A stretch of 64,000 nucleotides of DNA, from assembly GCA_002424365.1 (NCBI GenBank), contig DIRQ01000032.1:92259-156258 (forward strand). The letters run 5' to 3'. The notes beneath the pieces are model-generated. The model did no database searches and was not told the DNA's origin. It was given only the letters and a program-made list of their open reading frames with translations. The stretch is from Syntrophomonas sp. UBA5432 (GTDB lineage Bacteria > Bacillota > Syntrophomonadia > Syntrophomonadales > Syntrophomonadaceae). This document shows, piece after piece, positions 8,317-16,100 of the stretch (its first letter is position 1; each line of letters opens with the position of its first letter). The position numbers and the translations under genes are program-made.

Positions 8317-8622
8317 TTATTGCAGACCCGGATAAGATTCAGAACCGTTAACCTGGCGCTGGAAATTTATTAACATCTGTTCCGTCTGCTGTAAATCCAT
8401 CTGTTGCTGAGCTGATACACTAGGAGCAGCATACTGCCGGGCCTCTTGTATCTGCTGCATGGCTTCATCTAGTTTTTGCTGGGCAAACTGGATCTCCTGG
8501 GGATTTAGGCTGGCCTCAGCCTGTTGTACTGCTCTACGAGCTTGCTGAGCTGATAGAATAGCCTGCTGTACTGACTGTTGGGCTTGCTCTAAATTCTTTT
8601 CCTGCCGGTTTGATGGTGCCAG
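8317..8622 (-). CDS. Gln/Ala-rich coiled-coil protein with a CTG start
   Basis: An open frame of 101 codons with no ATG, GTG or TTG at its 5' end. An in-frame TGA at 8629-8631 leaves CTG 8622 as the only credible initiator. An ideal ribosome site, AAGGAGGTGAT, lies nine bases before CTG. The product is Gln-rich (about 25 Gln) and Ala-rich, with heptad-like spacing (LEQAQQSVQQAILSAQQAR; FAQQKLDEAMQQIQEARQ), suggesting one long alpha-helical coiled coil. It has no membrane segment and no cysteine. It follows the Mop/TOBE gene by 14 nt, so the two are an operon. I do not recognise the family. Confidence 0.7.
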   Translation of the reverse strand: MAPSNRQEKNLEQAQQSVQQAILSAQQARRAVQQAEASLNPQEIQFAQQKLDEAMQQIQEARQYAAPSVSAQQQMDLQQTEQMLINFQRQVNGSESYPGLQ

Positions 8623-8636
8623 AACTAATCACCTCC

Positions 8637-8924
8637 TTATCTAATATAGTTTTCCTCCATTACTGTTTCCATCCATCGAGGGGCCCAAGGTAAGGTTTCA
8701 TCGGAGTCCTCATTCTTGGTATCTTTAATTATGGTAATCATGGTTGAATTAAACATGGCAAATACCTGGTCACCTTTTTGCAACTTCATATCGTTAACTG
8801 CAGCACTAGTTATGGTTGCAGTTACTGCCTGGTCGCCCACGTCCATTATGACTTCACTCATGATAGGCCCACTTTTAATCTCCATTACACTTGCCACCAG
8901 TTTATTGGGGTCACTGATTCGCAA
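8637..8924 (-). CDS. Mop-like TOBE-domain molybdate-binding protein
   Basis: Small protein (95 aa from the preferred start) whose first 70 residues match a single TOBE/Mop domain: MRISDPNKLVASVMEIK, then GPIMSEVIMDVGDQAVTATIT, then KLQKGDQVFAMFNSTMITII. Such molbindins bind molybdate or tungstate as oligomers in the cytoplasm. I place the start at TTG 8924, eight bases after AAAGGAGGGA. A GTG further up (8957) would add 11 residues that include the ribosome site. The C-terminal 25 residues (acidic, then PWAPRWMETVMEEN) are not part of the domain. It fits with modABC and the Mo-storage-like gene nearby. Confidence 0.82.
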   Translation of the reverse strand: MRISDPNKLVASVMEIKSGPIMSEVIMDVGDQAVTATITSAAVNDMKLQKGDQVFAMFNSTMITIIKDTKNEDSDETLPWAPRWMETVMEENYIR

Positions 8925-9024
8925 AATAAATCCCTCCTTTTTATCTATAGCTTGCACCTTAGCCAGCTAAATATAAGTGGATGGAAAATATTTTTAGTCA
9001 ATCTGTCAGGGACAGTCAGTGGAC

Positions 9025-9579
9025 TTATTGAAACAAGGCGGTAAGTATAAGGCTTAATTGCTGAGCAGTTTCTTCAAAGGTGAGGTTGTTTTCGAGAATA
9101 AAGGTAGGATTAAGTACGTTCTGAATGGCGGCAACAATTACCGTACTTAATATAAGGGGATCAATATTTTGCAGGCGAGTCGGATAGGGGGTCATAAGGT
9201 GGTTCAATACCTTACGTATTTGTTTAATACGAAAAGAATCTATTTTGTCCCAGAGCTGGGGGTAATAAAAGCGCAGGTCGCCCAAGGTAGATGGGTTAAT
9301 TATAAACTGCCCTTGGGAGGAAAGATAATTAAGTAGGCTTTTGAAAAAAACGGAAGGGTGTTCACTTCGGGATAGCAAATCCTCTACCCGAGCTGTTGCA
9401 CCTAACATAAATTGATCCAGGGAGGCTTCGATTATACTCTCTTTGCTGTCAAAATAGCGGTAAACCGTTCTCTTACTTACCCCAGCCCGTTGAGCCAGTT
9501 CATCCATAGTAAAACCCCGTAATCCTTGCTTAACTGCCAGGTCGCGGCAAGCTTTTAATATACGATCCCTGATATCCAT
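9025..9579 (-). CDS. TetR family transcriptional regulator of the efflux operon
   Basis: A 184-aa repressor. The N-terminal TetR helix-turn-helix is clear: RILKACRDLAVKQGLRGFTM, then DELAQRAGVSKRTVYRYFDSKESI (about residues 26-49). The C-terminal ligand domain is divergent, as usual. It is the last gene of a five-gene minus-strand operon (HlyD, two ATPases, permease, TetR), 14 nt after the permease stop. That location suggests it controls the operon through the palindrome at 13561-13590. The ligand is unknown. Confidence 0.88.
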   Translation of the reverse strand: MDIRDRILKACRDLAVKQGLRGFTMDELAQRAGVSKRTVYRYFDSKESIIEASLDQFMLGATARVEDLLSRSEHPSVFFKSLLNYLSSQGQFIINPSTLGDLRFYYPQLWDKIDSFRIKQIRKVLNHLMTPYPTRLQNIDPLILSTVIVAAIQNVLNPTFILENNLTFEETAQQLSLILTALFQ

Positions 9580-9593
9580 TTTAATCCCTCCAA

Positions 9594-10703
9594 CTAACTT
9601 ACCGTTTTGCGAAACTTCAGCACACTAATGCTAAGAACCACAACGGAAAACACCAGCAATGATATTACCTGTCCCAGCAAATAATTAAATCCAATCCCCT
9701 TGAGCACAATACCTCGAATTATATCCAGGTAATAAGTGAGGGGAATTAAATAGCTGATAAAATAGATAATTTTAGGCATAGCGGCTCGGGGAAATAGAAA
9801 TCCCGATAACATAATACTGGGCAGCATCACGAAAAAGGACATCTGAAAAGCCTGCATCTGAGTTTGAGCCAGATTGGAAATCATTAAGCCCAGACCCAGG
9901 GAGGCAGTTATAAAGAACAGGGTAAGAAGATAAAGCTGCAACAGGCTACCTCGTATAGGAACCTGGAAGACCAGAACCGCCACCAGCAGAGCCACGGTTA
10001 TCTGCAGGTAGCCCAGTACAATATAGGGTACTATTTTACCTATCATCAATTCCAGAGGTTTAACCGGGGTGACCATCAATTGTTCCAGGGTACCCTGCTC
10101 TCTTTCCCGTACTATGGCTACTGAAGTGATTATAACCATGGTCATAGTTACGATTATTCCCAGGATGGCCGGTACCATGTAGTAAGCGGTGATACCATCC
10201 GGGTTATACCAGGGTCGAACCCGTATGTCATAAGGAGGCGAAGTTAACTGGGTTTTCTGGAACAGTACCTGCTGAGATTTGAGCAGGCCTATGGAGTTAG
10301 CAATAGCAATAGCCTGGTTAGCCACCATGCTATCACTGGCATCGACAATTACTTGTACTGCTGCCGGGGCTCCTCGATGCAACTGGCGAGCAAAATCCGG
10401 TGGGAAAATAATCCCCACCTGAGCTTGACCACTATCAATGTAGCGGTTTACGTCTTCATAGCTATCAACACCATGGGTAATATCAAAATAGCCGGAAGCA
10501 CTGAAGGCTTCTAGCATATCACGGCTGGAAGGGGATAAGGATTGGTCAAATACTACGGTAGGTATATGTTTTACCTCGGTTTGAATAGCGTAACCAAAGA
10601 GCAGTAATTGCACCAGTGGGATCATGAAAATCAAGGCCAGAGTGAGGCGGTCCCTTTTCATCTGTAAAAATTCTTTTTTTATTACGGACAAAGTTCTGTT
10701 CAC
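9594..10703 (-). CDS. ABC-2 type transporter permease (YbhR/YhhJ-like)
   Basis: A 369-aa membrane subunit of an ABC-2 exporter. One N-terminal membrane helix (LALIFMIPLVQLLLFGYAI) is followed by a large extracytoplasmic domain (about residues 45-175) and five C-terminal helices. The coupling region VAIVREREQGTLEQLMVTPVKP (about 194-215) is the hallmark of the family. The GTG start overlaps the stop of the preceding ATPase gene. Only one permease gene is present, whereas the E. coli YbhFSR system has two, so a homodimer is likely. It presumably exports a drug or amphiphile together with the HlyD-type adaptor. Confidence 0.9.
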   Translation of the reverse strand: MNRTLSVIKKEFLQMKRDRLTLALIFMIPLVQLLLFGYAIQTEVKHIPTVVFDQSLSPSSRDMLEAFSASGYFDITHGVDSYEDVNRYIDSGQAQVGIIFPPDFARQLHRGAPAAVQVIVDASDSMVANQAIAIANSIGLLKSQQVLFQKTQLTSPPYDIRVRPWYNPDGITAYYMVPAILGIIVTMTMVIITSVAIVREREQGTLEQLMVTPVKPLELMIGKIVPYIVLGYLQITVALLVAVLVFQVPIRGSLLQLYLLTLFFITASLGLGLMISNLAQTQMQAFQMSFFVMLPSIMLSGFLFPRAAMPKIIYFISYLIPLTYYLDIIRGIVLKGIGFNYLLGQVISLLVFSVVVLSISVLKFRKTVS

Positions 10704-11626
10704 TATAGCTCCCGCCTTTCCTCCTTATCCTGTTGACGCAGCAGGTTAATAAAAACATCTTCCAGATTGGGAGTTAGCCTGATTGGTTTAAAACCAGTAA
10801 TATCTTCTAACCCTGCTATATCGTTGCTATCGTTAAGCAGCAGGTGCAGAGAAAGCCCATGGAAACTACATTCCTTTACAAAGGAAAGAGATTCTAGAGT
10901 CTTTATTTGCTTGAATGGTTCAGGTAGGTCCAGCTTTACTAAACAACCAGCCAGGCTTTTCTTGAGCTGGTCAGGACTATCCAGGGCCAGCAATCGACCT
11001 TGATCGAAAAAGGCAATTTTATCACAGCGCTCAGCCTCGTCCATAAAATGAGTGGAGACAATAACCGTTGCTCCCCCTGCGGCCAGTTCCTGAATAATGT
11101 TAAAAAACTGTCGCCTGGCGGTGGGGCTTACCCCACTGGTAGGCTCATCCAGAAAAACCAGAGCCGGACGAGCCATTATGGCACAACCCAGGGCCAGGCG
11201 CTGTTTAATTCCCGGGCTTAAGGAGGCTACCAGAGCATTTTCCTCACCCTTTATACCTGCCAGTAAAATCATTTTCTCAATGCGCCTTTTCCTCTCCCGA
11301 ACCGGGATACTATAGATACCGGCATAGAAGTCCAGGTTTTCTCTTACACTTAAGTCATTATAGAGGCTGAACTTCTGGGACATATACCCAATTAAAGGCT
11401 TTATTTTTTCACTGTCCTGTTCCACATCAAAGCCCAGCACTTCTGCTTTGCCCGAGCTGGGTTTAAGAATCCCGCAGAGCATACGTATGGCAGTTGATTT
11501 TCCTGCTCCATTGGGGCCTAAAAAACCACATACTTCTCCACTACTAATCTTAAGGTTGATCTTATCGACGGCAATAAAGCTACCAAATTTTCGACTGAGA
11601 TCAGAAGTATTTACGGTATAAGTCAT
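10703..11626 (-). CDS. ABC transporter ATP-binding protein (second of two, YbhF C-half-like)
   Basis: A 307-aa ATPase. Walker A is GPNGAGKS (about residues 38-45). The signature is the degenerate LSPGIKQR (about 139-146, SPG in place of SGG). Walker B ALVFLDEP is followed by a D-loop and the switch histidine in VSTHFMDEAERCD. A C-terminal accessory domain of about 80 residues follows. ATG 11626 has AAGGAGGTC upstream and overlaps the end of the preceding ATPase gene. The two adjacent ATPase genes correspond to the two halves that are fused in E. coli YbhF. Confidence 0.9.
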   Translation of the reverse strand: MTYTVNTSDLSRKFGSFIAVDKINLKISSGEVCGFLGPNGAGKSTAIRMLCGILKPSSGKAEVLGFDVEQDSEKIKPLIGYMSQKFSLYNDLSVRENLDFYAGIYSIPVRERKRRIEKMILLAGIKGEENALVASLSPGIKQRLALGCAIMARPALVFLDEPTSGVSPTARRQFFNIIQELAAGGATVIVSTHFMDEAERCDKIAFFDQGRLLALDSPDQLKKSLAGCLVKLDLPEPFKQIKTLESLSFVKECSFHGLSLHLLLNDSNDIAGLEDITGFKPIRLTPNLEDVFINLLRQQDKEERREL

Positions 11627-12546
11627 GCTTGACCTCCTTGCCTGGTAAACGCTAATTCGGTTAGATAAACAAAAAGGTCTTCCATGGAAGGTTCGACCTC
11701 TTCCAGCGAGAAGCTCTTGCCATCCTGTAGTCTAGCCAGTTGGGTTATCGAGCTTTTAGTAGATTCTATATTCTCTACAATAAGGCGGTGCTTATAACCG
11801 TAAAATGAACTGTAAAGTACTCCGGAAATGTTATCAAAAAGATAAGGGTCTTTAACTCCGGTTCTAACCTCTAACACTTGATGTAAAAGTCTTTCTTTTA
11901 AATGCGCGGGAGTATCTACAACCAGCAACTGCCCCTGGTTGATAAAAGCCAGTTGGTGGCAGAGCTCAGCTTCATCCATATAAGGAGTAGAGACTAGTAC
12001 CGTCATACCTTCATGGTTAAGCTGGTAAAGGATCTTCCAGAATTCCTTACGGGAATCCGGGTCCACCCCATAAGTGGGCTCGTCCAGGATTAGAATTGCC
12101 GGGCGGGTAAGTAGGGCACAGCTTAAAGACAGCTTTTGTTTCATACCTCCGGAAAGCTGGTGAGCAAGCCTCTTCTTAAAAGGGCCAAGTCCGGTTATGT
12201 CCAGGATTTCATGGGCTCTTTCTATAATAAGGTTACGGCTTAGTCCGTACAAAGAACCAAAAAAATTAATATTCTCCATGACCGTAAGGTCACCATAGAG
12301 GCTAAAACGCTGGGGCATGTAGCCTAGTTCTCCGCTAGTTAATCTATGGGCTGCTCCTCCATCCAGTAACACCTTTCCACTATCAGCTATAAGAAGGCCA
12401 CAGATTACCCGGAACAAGGTAGTCTTACCGGCACCGTCAGGGCCAATCAATCCGAATATGCTCTGCCGCTTAACCGAGAGGCTTACCTTATCCAGAGCTG
12501 CCTTGTCGGCAAAATATTTTGTAATATCGATAACCTCAATCACCAT
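11623..12546 (-). CDS. ABC transporter ATP-binding protein (first of two, YbhF N-half-like)
   Basis: A 307-aa ATPase. Walker A is GPDGAGKT (about residues 35-42), the canonical signature LSGGMKQK (about 135-142) and Walker B LILDEP are present. The usual switch His is replaced: the motif reads VSTPYMDEAELCH, with Pro where ABC ATPases have His. The GPDGAGKT loop and this substitution are also typical of the N-half of YbhF-like proteins, as I recall. The start is ATG 12546, spaced from GGGAG inside the end of the upstream HlyD gene. One ATP site of the pair may thus be impaired, giving an asymmetric exporter. Confidence 0.88.
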   Translation of the reverse strand: MVIEVIDITKYFADKAALDKVSLSVKRQSIFGLIGPDGAGKTTLFRVICGLLIADSGKVLLDGGAAHRLTSGELGYMPQRFSLYGDLTVMENINFFGSLYGLSRNLIIERAHEILDITGLGPFKKRLAHQLSGGMKQKLSLSCALLTRPAILILDEPTYGVDPDSRKEFWKILYQLNHEGMTVLVSTPYMDEAELCHQLAFINQGQLLVVDTPAHLKERLLHQVLEVRTGVKDPYLFDNISGVLYSSFYGYKHRLIVENIESTKSSITQLARLQDGKSFSLEEVEPSMEDLFVYLTELAFTRQGGQA

Positions 12547-12548
12547 AA

Positions 12549-13532
12549 TCAACTCCCGGTAAAGATAACATCAGCAGGCATACCCGGTTTAAGTATACCG
12601 TTCTGGTTTTTTACTGTGACTTTAACCGCGAAAACAACGTTAGCCCGTTCTTTTTTGGTTTGGATAGTTTTAGGGGTAAATTCCCCCCGGGAGGCAATAT
12701 AGGTGACTTTACCGGCAAAAACCTGAGGGCTGCCGCTTACCCTAACCTTCACGGTTTGGTTAAGCTTAACCCGGGGCAGGTCATCGGTAGGAATATAAAC
12801 CTTAATCCAGAGATGGTTCAAGTCAACTACACTGAGTAGTGAGGCTCCGGCAGGGACATATTCGCCGTTCTCATAGTTTTTACTGCTGATAGTACCATTA
12901 AGGGGAGAGAATATCTTAAGATCGGCCACCATAGCTTCGGTAGTTTTCAAAATGGCCTTGCTGCGCTCCAACTCCGCTGCTGCGCCGGAAACCATCTCAG
13001 GACGATTACCTGATTCCAGTAGCTGCAGGCGGGATTGGGCAACCTCTACCTGCTTTTCCCGGGTGGTCTTGTTTAATTGTGAAGCATCCAGCTTTTCCTG
13101 GGAAAGGGCTCCGGCATTAAATAATTGTTCTGCCCGCTTCAGGTCAACCAGCGCCTGTTCCAAATTGGCCTGAGCCAGACCGAGATTAGAAGTGGCTTCC
13201 TTAATTTCTTCGGCTCTAAATCCTGATACCAGGTCGTTATAGCGGGCCTGGGCTACCTGTACCCCGAGGGCGTCTCTTTCCCGCTGGGTTACCAGGTCAC
13301 TGCGGGACAATTCCGCCAGCAACTGGCCTTTTTCTATCTTCATGCCCTCATTTACCGACAGGTTTTGCAAAGTTCCATTTAAACGGGCACATATTTCCAC
13401 CGTTGTAGCCTCAATAGTGCCGCTGGCCTGCAGTAGTTTATCATTATCCTGATAATAATGGAGGTAATAATATGATGCTGTTCCCAGCAGTACAAGCGCC
13501 ATAACGATACCGATTGCCTTTTTTCGATTCAT
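12549..13532 (-). CDS. HlyD/YbhG-type membrane fusion (periplasmic adaptor) protein
   Basis: A 327-aa adaptor anchored by one N-terminal helix (AIGIVMALVLLGTASYYYL). A biotinyl-lipoyl half-motif (GTIEATTVEICARLNGTLQNL) and a long alpha-helical hairpin (about residues 75-190, with repeated Leu/Ala/Glu) are followed by the second lipoyl half (DLKIFSPLNGTISSKN) and a beta-barrel domain. The start is ATG 13532, nine bases after AAGGAG; the in-frame ATG 13550 lacks a site. It is the first gene of the efflux operon. In a presumably single-membrane cell such adaptors may bridge toward the wall or the substrate. Confidence 0.88.
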   Translation of the reverse strand: MNRKKAIGIVMALVLLGTASYYYLHYYQDNDKLLQASGTIEATTVEICARLNGTLQNLSVNEGMKIEKGQLLAELSRSDLVTQRERDALGVQVAQARYNDLVSGFRAEEIKEATSNLGLAQANLEQALVDLKRAEQLFNAGALSQEKLDASQLNKTTREKQVEVAQSRLQLLESGNRPEMVSGAAAELERSKAILKTTEAMVADLKIFSPLNGTISSKNYENGEYVPAGASLLSVVDLNHLWIKVYIPTDDLPRVKLNQTVKVRVSGSPQVFAGKVTYIASRGEFTPKTIQTKKERANVVFAVKVTVKNQNGILKPGMPADVIFTGS

Positions 13533-13560
13533 ACCCAAGCACTCCTTCATAACCCCTGTA

Positions 13561-13599
13561 AGTAAACTAATAATACTAATATAGTTTACCTAGTGTCAA
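13561..13599 (-). promoter_or_regulatory. Promoter and putative TetR operator of the efflux operon
   Basis: On the minus strand a perfect TTGACA -35 (13599-13594) is followed, with an 18-nt spacer, by TATTAT. The inverted repeat AGTAAACTA / TAGTTTACC (13561-13569 and 13582-13590) brackets the -10. A palindrome over the core promoter of an operon that ends in a tetR gene is the classic arrangement for autorepression. Confidence 0.68.
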
Positions 13600-13681
13600 T
13601 TTCATGATAGCACAGGTATTTATTATTGCCAATAACATTTTCTAAAAGAGCACAGACTGTTATCCGGTTTGCGCATTTATT

Positions 13682-13817
13682 TGAGGGTTGTACATAATTC
13701 ATTTAAAATTAAGTTATTTTAGGAGTGTCATCCTGAGGCAAAGCCGAAGGATCTTAAAGATTCTTCGCTGACGCTTAATAATGACATTTTAGATTTTTTC
13801 ATTATGCAAAACCCTCA
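13682..13817. mobile_element. MITE-like nested inverted-repeat element
   Basis: A 136-bp non-coding element. The outer terminal inverted repeat is TGAGGGTTGTACATAAT (13682-13698) against ATTATGCAAAACCCTCA (13801-13817), two or three mismatches. An inner inverted repeat runs from TGTCATCCTGAGG (13726 onward) to ATGACA (13781-13786), with AAGGATCTT/AAAGATTCTT at its centre. The inner part resembles the widespread TGTCATCCTGAG...GAATGACA bacterial repeat. It sits between the divergent efflux operon and walJ. Confidence 0.7.
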
Positions 13818-13886
13818 TTTTCATAATTTGATTGCCGGAAGTTCGCTATAATAGTAAATGTGAAACATCGGGGAGGAGAGGCAGTA

Positions 13887-14663
13887 ATGCAGGTACATAT
13901 ATTGGCCAGTGGCAGTACTGGCAATGTGGCTTTGTTTAAATTTGGTAATACCCGGATTCTGGTTGATGTGGGTATTAGTACTCGTAGGATAGAGAATAAA
14001 CTGGCCCTGTTGGGAGTAAAAGCAGGGGATCTGGATGGGGTTATAATTACGCATGAGCATACTGATCATATTAAGGGACTGGATGTATTTATCCGCCGCT
14101 ATCGTTTACCGGTATTTGCCCGGGGTGCTACCTGGGAGGCTATACCCTGCCGGGGTAAATTGCCAGCGGAATGCTGTAATATCATAGATAAAGAATTTTG
14201 TATCGGGAAAGTCGGGGTAGAGGCTTTTAGTATTCCTCACGATGCGGCTGATCCGGTAGGTTTTGCTTTTCATTACCGGCAAAAGAAATGGGTTATGGCT
14301 ACTGATATAGGTATGATAACGGAGAATATTTTAAAGGCCCTGACTGGTGCCGACCTGGCTGTTTTGGAATCTAACCATGACCGGGAAATGTTAATAAACG
14401 GACCGTATCCCCGTTTTCTTAAACAGCGCATTATGGGCAGGTATGGGCATCTCTCCAATCATGATGCAGCCAGCATATTGGAGCGCATTGCTCCCCAACA
14501 GCAGATGCAGGTTTTTCTAGCCCATCTTAGCCAACAAAATAATAATCCTAACCTGGCTTATAACACCGTAAGCCAATTTTTAGCTCATAAAGGCTGCAAT
14601 CCCGGTGAGGACATTAAGCTGCATCTTACCTACCCGGATGCTATTACCAGTTATCGGGGATAA
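13887..14663 (+). CDS. WalJ/YycJ-family MBL-fold metallohydrolase
   Basis: A 258-aa beta-lactamase-fold hydrolase. The start VHILASGSTGNVALF is the family signature (ILASGSSGNS type). The metal-binding motif THEHTDH (about residues 59-65) supplies the HxHxDH ligands, and further ligands are expected at SIPHDA and in the MATDIG segment. The YycJ group includes a 5'-3' exonuclease linked to the WalRK regulon. The start is ATG 13887 after GGGGAGGAG; the upstream in-frame GTG 13860 includes the ribosome site. A TATAAT lies at 13847-13852. It stands alone here, without walRK neighbours. Confidence 0.85.
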   Translation: MQVHILASGSTGNVALFKFGNTRILVDVGISTRRIENKLALLGVKAGDLDGVIITHEHTDHIKGLDVFIRRYRLPVFARGATWEAIPCRGKLPAECCNIIDKEFCIGKVGVEAFSIPHDAADPVGFAFHYRQKKWVMATDIGMITENILKALTGADLAVLESNHDREMLINGPYPRFLKQRIMGRYGHLSNHDAASILERIAPQQQMQVFLAHLSQQNNNPNLAYNTVSQFLAHKGCNPGEDIKLHLTYPDAITSYRG

Positions 14664-14850
14664 TTCGGGAATAGTTGGTAATAACGAAGCTGTCTTGTAA
14701 TAAATTTGAATGGAGAACTTGCCAATTGTCTAGAGTGAGGGGTGAGGAGACTTCTTACTATACCAACCTTATAAATTTAGTTTCACTCATGGTTGCGTGT
14801 ACCCTTTAGGGTATTGGCCTTGTAGTCATGGTGGGTTCATTTCTGTTATT
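14664..14850 (+). repeat. Dispersed composite repeat, copy D (plus, both modules)
   Basis: The 5' module (AATAACGAAGCTGTCTTG, then AGAACTTGCCAATTGTC, then TAGAGTGAGGGGTGAGG) is followed after about 35 nt by the 3' module (TTTCACTCATGGTTGCGTG, then ACCCTTTAGGGTAT). It fills the gap between walJ and the superoxide dismutase promoter. Confidence 0.72.
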
Positions 14851-14853
14851 ACA

Positions 14854-14882
14854 TTGCTCGCTGTTGGTTAACATACTATAAT
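14854..14882 (+). promoter_or_regulatory. Candidate promoter of the superoxide dismutase gene
   Basis: TTGCTC (14854-14859), a 17-nt spacer and a perfect TATAAT (14877-14882), about 55 nt before the start codon. The -10 sits inside ACTATAATAGT, itself flanked by TTAAC/GTTAA arms (14868-14888), which could be an operator. Confidence 0.55.
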
Positions 14883-14937
14883 AGTTAAAAAACAGCCGCA
14901 TCTGTATAAAGATGTTGGTGGTAAAGAGGTGAAACTA

Positions 14938-15534
14938 ATGGCGCATGAATTACCCTCATTAGCTTACCCCTATGATGCTCTGGAACCCTATTATGACGAA
15001 GAAACCTTGCGACTCCATCATGGCAAACATCACCAATCCTACGTAGATGGGCTGAATAAGGCTGAAACTCAGTTAAAGGAAGCCCGCAGCCGCAGTGACT
15101 ATGGTCTGGTTAAACACTGGCTTAAAGAAATAGCCTTTCATGGATCAGGTCATATACTGCACACTCTGTTCTTTGAAAATTTGGCCCCAGCGGGCCAATG
15201 CTCCCCTGGTCAGAAAACCATTAACCAGGTAGAACGGGATTTTGGCAGCTTTGATGAGTTTAAAAAGATGTTTACTGCAGCTGCTGCTGCGGTAGAAGGG
15301 TCAGGCTGGGCACTACTATGCTATAATCCCTCTTTTAAGAAATTAGAAATCCTCCAGGCAGAAAAGCATCAGAATCTTACTCAATGGGGAGTAATCCCCT
15401 TGCTGGTAATTGATGTTTGGGAACATGCCTATTATCTGAAATATCAGAACCGCCGTCCCGAATACATTGCAGCCTGGTGGAATATTGTTAACTGGGATAA
15501 AGTCGAAGAAAGATTAGTAAAGGCCAGCAGCTAA
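14938..15534 (+). CDS. sod: Fe/Mn superoxide dismutase
   Basis: A 198-aa cytoplasmic dismutase that converts superoxide to peroxide and oxygen. The metal ligands are visible: His in LHHGKHHQSYVDGLN, His in FHGSGHILHTLFFENL, and Asp/His in DVWEHAYYLKYQN. GSGWALLCYNP and YIAAWWNIVNWDKVEER are the usual C-terminal landmarks. The start is ATG 14938, placed by AAAGAGGTG; the GTG 14929 is part of that ribosome site. Iron versus manganese cannot be decided from motifs alone. It is monocistronic with its own promoter and terminator, and the only obvious oxygen-defence gene in the window. Confidence 0.93.
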   Translation: MAHELPSLAYPYDALEPYYDEETLRLHHGKHHQSYVDGLNKAETQLKEARSRSDYGLVKHWLKEIAFHGSGHILHTLFFENLAPAGQCSPGQKTINQVERDFGSFDEFKKMFTAAAAAVEGSGWALLCYNPSFKKLEILQAEKHQNLTQWGVIPLLVIDVWEHAYYLKYQNRRPEYIAAWWNIVNWDKVEERLVKASS

Positions 15535-15555
15535 AGCTGCCGGCCTTTTACTTTT
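15522..15555 (+). terminator. Terminator after superoxide dismutase
   Basis: GGCCAGCAGC and GCTGCCGGCC arms with a TAAA loop, followed by TTTTACTTTT. The stop codon of the gene lies in the loop. Confidence 0.82.
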
Positions 15556-15576
15556 CAACAAGTATATTTTTTCGAG

Positions 15577-16062
15577 CTAATCATCATAGACCTTGAAGTA
15601 GGCCTTTTCTTCTTGCCAGCCATGGGATTCCAGGAAATGGGTCGGTGGTTTAAGGACGGTCGCTTTACACTCTGCAGTAACAGTTCCATCAGCCAGGCGC
15701 AATTCCCCTGCTACCCGGGCCCGTTTAGTGCCACCTTTTTCTATCCAGCCTACGGCTATAAGGGGCTGGTCGGTGGGAGTAGGGCGGCGATATTTTAATT
15801 CCAGATGGGTAGTAAGCATTAGCGCATCGTTATCTCCGTTTATTAACAGAGCTCTACCTGAAGTTTCATCCAGGATGGCAGCAATTATACCCCCGTGAAC
15901 TACTCCGGGATATCCGTTGAAATGGGATGGTACCATCAGCTCCGACCATACTATTTGCTTTTCCATATCATTATACCAGCTCATTTTTAAGCTAACCTCA
16001 TTCTCCCGTCCGCATACAAAGCAGCTACGGGAGTTGGGCTGCTTGCTGCTTTTATTAAACAT
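15577..16062 (-). CDS. PaaI-family hotdog thioesterase
   Basis: A 161-aa hotdog-fold acyl-CoA thioesterase. The core motif VVHGGIIAAILDETSGRAL (about residues 54-72) has the HGG turn and the Asp/Glu-bearing helix of PaaI/YbgC-like enzymes. ELKYRRPTPTDQPLIAVGWI is the second conserved strand. The N-terminus has a CFVCGREN segment, a possible small metal or redox Cys pair seen in some members. It is preceded on the minus strand by the cyclophilin gene (38 nt gap) and is probably co-transcribed. The substrate is unknown. Confidence 0.84.
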   Translation of the reverse strand: MFNKSSKQPNSRSCFVCGRENEVSLKMSWYNDMEKQIVWSELMVPSHFNGYPGVVHGGIIAAILDETSGRALLINGDNDALMLTTHLELKYRRPTPTDQPLIAVGWIEKGGTKRARVAGELRLADGTVTAECKATVLKPPTHFLESHGWQEEKAYFKVYDD

Positions 16063-16100
16063 ATTGCCCTCCCTCTTAAAACTATGCCAAAGACTTTCTT

